From Actinobacteria bacterium UBA6100 (GTDB lineage Bacteria > Actinomycetota > Coriobacteriia > Anaerosomatales > Anaerosomataceae): a stretch of DNA of 64,000 nt. The first letter of the stretch is position 1. Every line of letters begins with the position of its first letter. A program made the translations under genes and the position numbers. The notes beneath the pieces are model-generated. The model was given only the letters and a program-made list of their open reading frames with translations, had not been told where the DNA came from and did not search any database. The DNA lies in contig DIWS01000009.1 in assembly GCA_002423585.1 (NCBI GenBank), forward strand, positions 62,478 to 126,477, read 5' to 3'. Of this stretch, positions 63,154-64,000 are shown in pieces.

Positions 63154-63659
63154 GTCGGATCCCCTTCCTCGAGCCGCCGCATCCGCCTCAGGCCGAGCGC
63201 CGCGACCGTGACCCCCACAAGTCCGGCGCCCAGCTTCCAGTACACCACCGGGTGGCTGCGTTCCATCCCGCGCTCCACGAGCGCGATGTCGCTTGCGTGA
63301 AGATCGAGGTCGCCCCCGTGTGTGTCGCACGCCTCGCTGAACACGCCTGTCACGACGACGCGATCGCCCGTATGTCCCCAGTCGCCGAAGACCGTGATGT
63401 CCCCGGTCAGCTCCTCGGGCGCCCAGACGCCGATCGCCACACCATCGGCGAGGATGTTGATCCAGACGTGACCATCGCCGCCCGCGAGCATCTCACTCAC
63501 CACCTCGCCCTCGACGGTGACCACCTGCCCGTCGAGTCCGCTCTCCGCCCCCGTGAGCTCGGCGATGTCCGTGCCGACAGACAGCTGCACGGCAACACCG
63601 CGGGCCGGGAGCGCAACAAGCGCCGCTGTGAGTGTCAGCACGAGCAACGTCCGCGTCAT
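63150..63659 (-). CDS. Exported OB-fold-like membrane-anchored protein
   Basis: 169 residues from ATG 63659. N-terminal signal or anchor (TLLVLTLTAALVALPARGVA), a beta domain of about 100 residues (GLDGQVVTVEGEVVSEMLAG, HVWINILADGVAIGVWAPEE, WGHTGDRVVVTGVFSEACDT), and a C-terminal transmembrane helix (YWKLGAGLVGVTVAALGL). The beta part resembles nucleic-acid-binding OB folds found in exported proteins; I cannot name the family. Overlaps the downstream aldolase by GTGA and the TrkH gene by 4 bases upstream. Confidence 0.72.
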   Translation of the reverse strand: MTRTLLVLTLTAALVALPARGVAVQLSVGTDIAELTGAESGLDGQVVTVEGEVVSEMLAGGDGHVWINILADGVAIGVWAPEELTGDITVFGDWGHTGDRVVVTGVFSEACDTHGGDLDLHASDIALVERGMERSHPVVYWKLGAGLVGVTVAALGLRRMRRLEEGDPT

Positions 63660-64000
63660 GCCGCCCTCCCGCGCTTCTGTCGCCCGCGGAACGACGCCGC
63701 CACGCTCGCCACCATCGCGAGTACGGCGATGAACTCGAGCCGTCCCGTCCACATCTGGATGATGTAGGTGATCTTCAGCCCTGCCGGCATCGCCGGAGCC
63801 GTGATTCCGGCGGACAACCCGACGTTGGCCGCCGCGGAGATGGACTCGAAGAGCGCCTCCCGGGCGGGATACCCGTACGCCAGGCCGACGAGCGCGCCCG
63901 TCACGTAGGAGAGCACGTACAGGACGAAGATGACGAGCGCGCCCGAGAACAACTCGGCGGTGAGGCGCACGTCCGTGAGGTGATGGAACGTCCCGCCGAC
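63656..64000 (-). CDS. TrkH-type potassium uptake protein, C-terminal part (partial)
   Basis: 115 codons visible; the 5' part is outside the window. Hydrophobic helix LVIFVLYVLSYVTGALVGLA, then FESISAAANVGLSAGITAPA (the pore-lining SxxxNVGLS of TrkH/KtrB) and GLKITYIIQMWTGRLEFIAV, then a basic end. TrkH forms the K+ channel of the Trk/Ktr system with a cytoplasmic NAD-binding subunit. The stop overlaps the next gene's start. Confidence 0.9.
   Translation of the reverse strand, partial: VGGTFHHLTDVRLTAELFSGALVIFVLYVLSYVTGALVGLAYGYPAREALFESISAAANVGLSAGITAPAMPAGLKITYIIQMWTGRLEFIAVLAMVASVAASFRGRQKRGRAA

Overview
The window is a high-GC bacterial chromosome segment, most likely from an anaerobic or microaerophilic member of the Actinomycetota. 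The grounds are the gene order eno, pyk, ftsB-like, DUF501, ppx, which is an actinobacterial arrangement; a DUF2510 protein; a complete selenocysteine system (selA, selB, selD and tRNA-Sec); a flavodiiron protein; and a corrinoid-binding protein. A Coriobacteriia-like lineage is my inference, not something the sequence proves.

Region 1 (1-15343) is a chromosomal integron. An IntI-type tyrosine recombinase (14372-15343, minus) has its 3' end next to a candidate attI (about 14232-14330). From there an array of at least 14 attC sites runs leftwards past the window edge. Most cassette genes are on the minus strand, so intI is transcribed in the same direction as the cassettes, the 'inverted' arrangement. 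Cassettes carry five toxin-antitoxin pairs (one VapBC, four RelE/Phd), two acetyltransferases, an alpha/beta hydrolase, a quinone oxidoreductase with a DUF4386 protein and a divergent TetR, a TetR/membrane-protein pair, a reversed PadR/DUF1048 pair and several small membrane proteins. An IS30-family element sits in the array.

Region 2 (15436-23691) is ordinary chromosome: DUF2892 protein, flavodiiron protein, lipoprotein, polyprenyl diphosphate synthase, a FetAB-like ABC pair, nitroreductase, DUF523/DUF1722 protein and DNA photolyase.

Region 3 (23768-41546) is the selenium locus with inserted accessory modules. Reading on the minus strand: selD, then a PIN/RHH toxin-antitoxin pair; selA, placed directly behind a nucleotidyltransferase/HEPN pair; and selB, placed one base behind a second such pair and followed by tRNA-Sec. 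Between the PIN pair and the first nucleotidyltransferase lies a plus-strand tandem duplication of an unrecognised two-gene unit: a zinc-ribbon membrane protein followed by a secreted or anchored protein of about 1,400 residues. SelD itself reads through an in-frame UGA and so is a selenoprotein.

Region 4 (41640-49510) holds a META-domain protein, an operon of corrinoid-binding, TPR, glycosidase-like and degenerate EAL proteins, tRNA-Leu, and Ppx/DUF501/FtsB-like genes. Region 5 (49668-58176) continues with pyk, eno, mazG, a SurA/PrsA-like lipoprotein and mfd. Region 6 (58329-64000) has nth, DUF554, a NYN-domain protein, a Bcp-type peroxiredoxin with selenocysteine in the active site, an HD-GYP protein, a threonine-aldolase-like enzyme, an OB-fold-like exported protein and the end of a TrkH-type transporter. 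The two UGA-containing genes, SelD and the peroxiredoxin, are the visible clients of the sel genes in this window.
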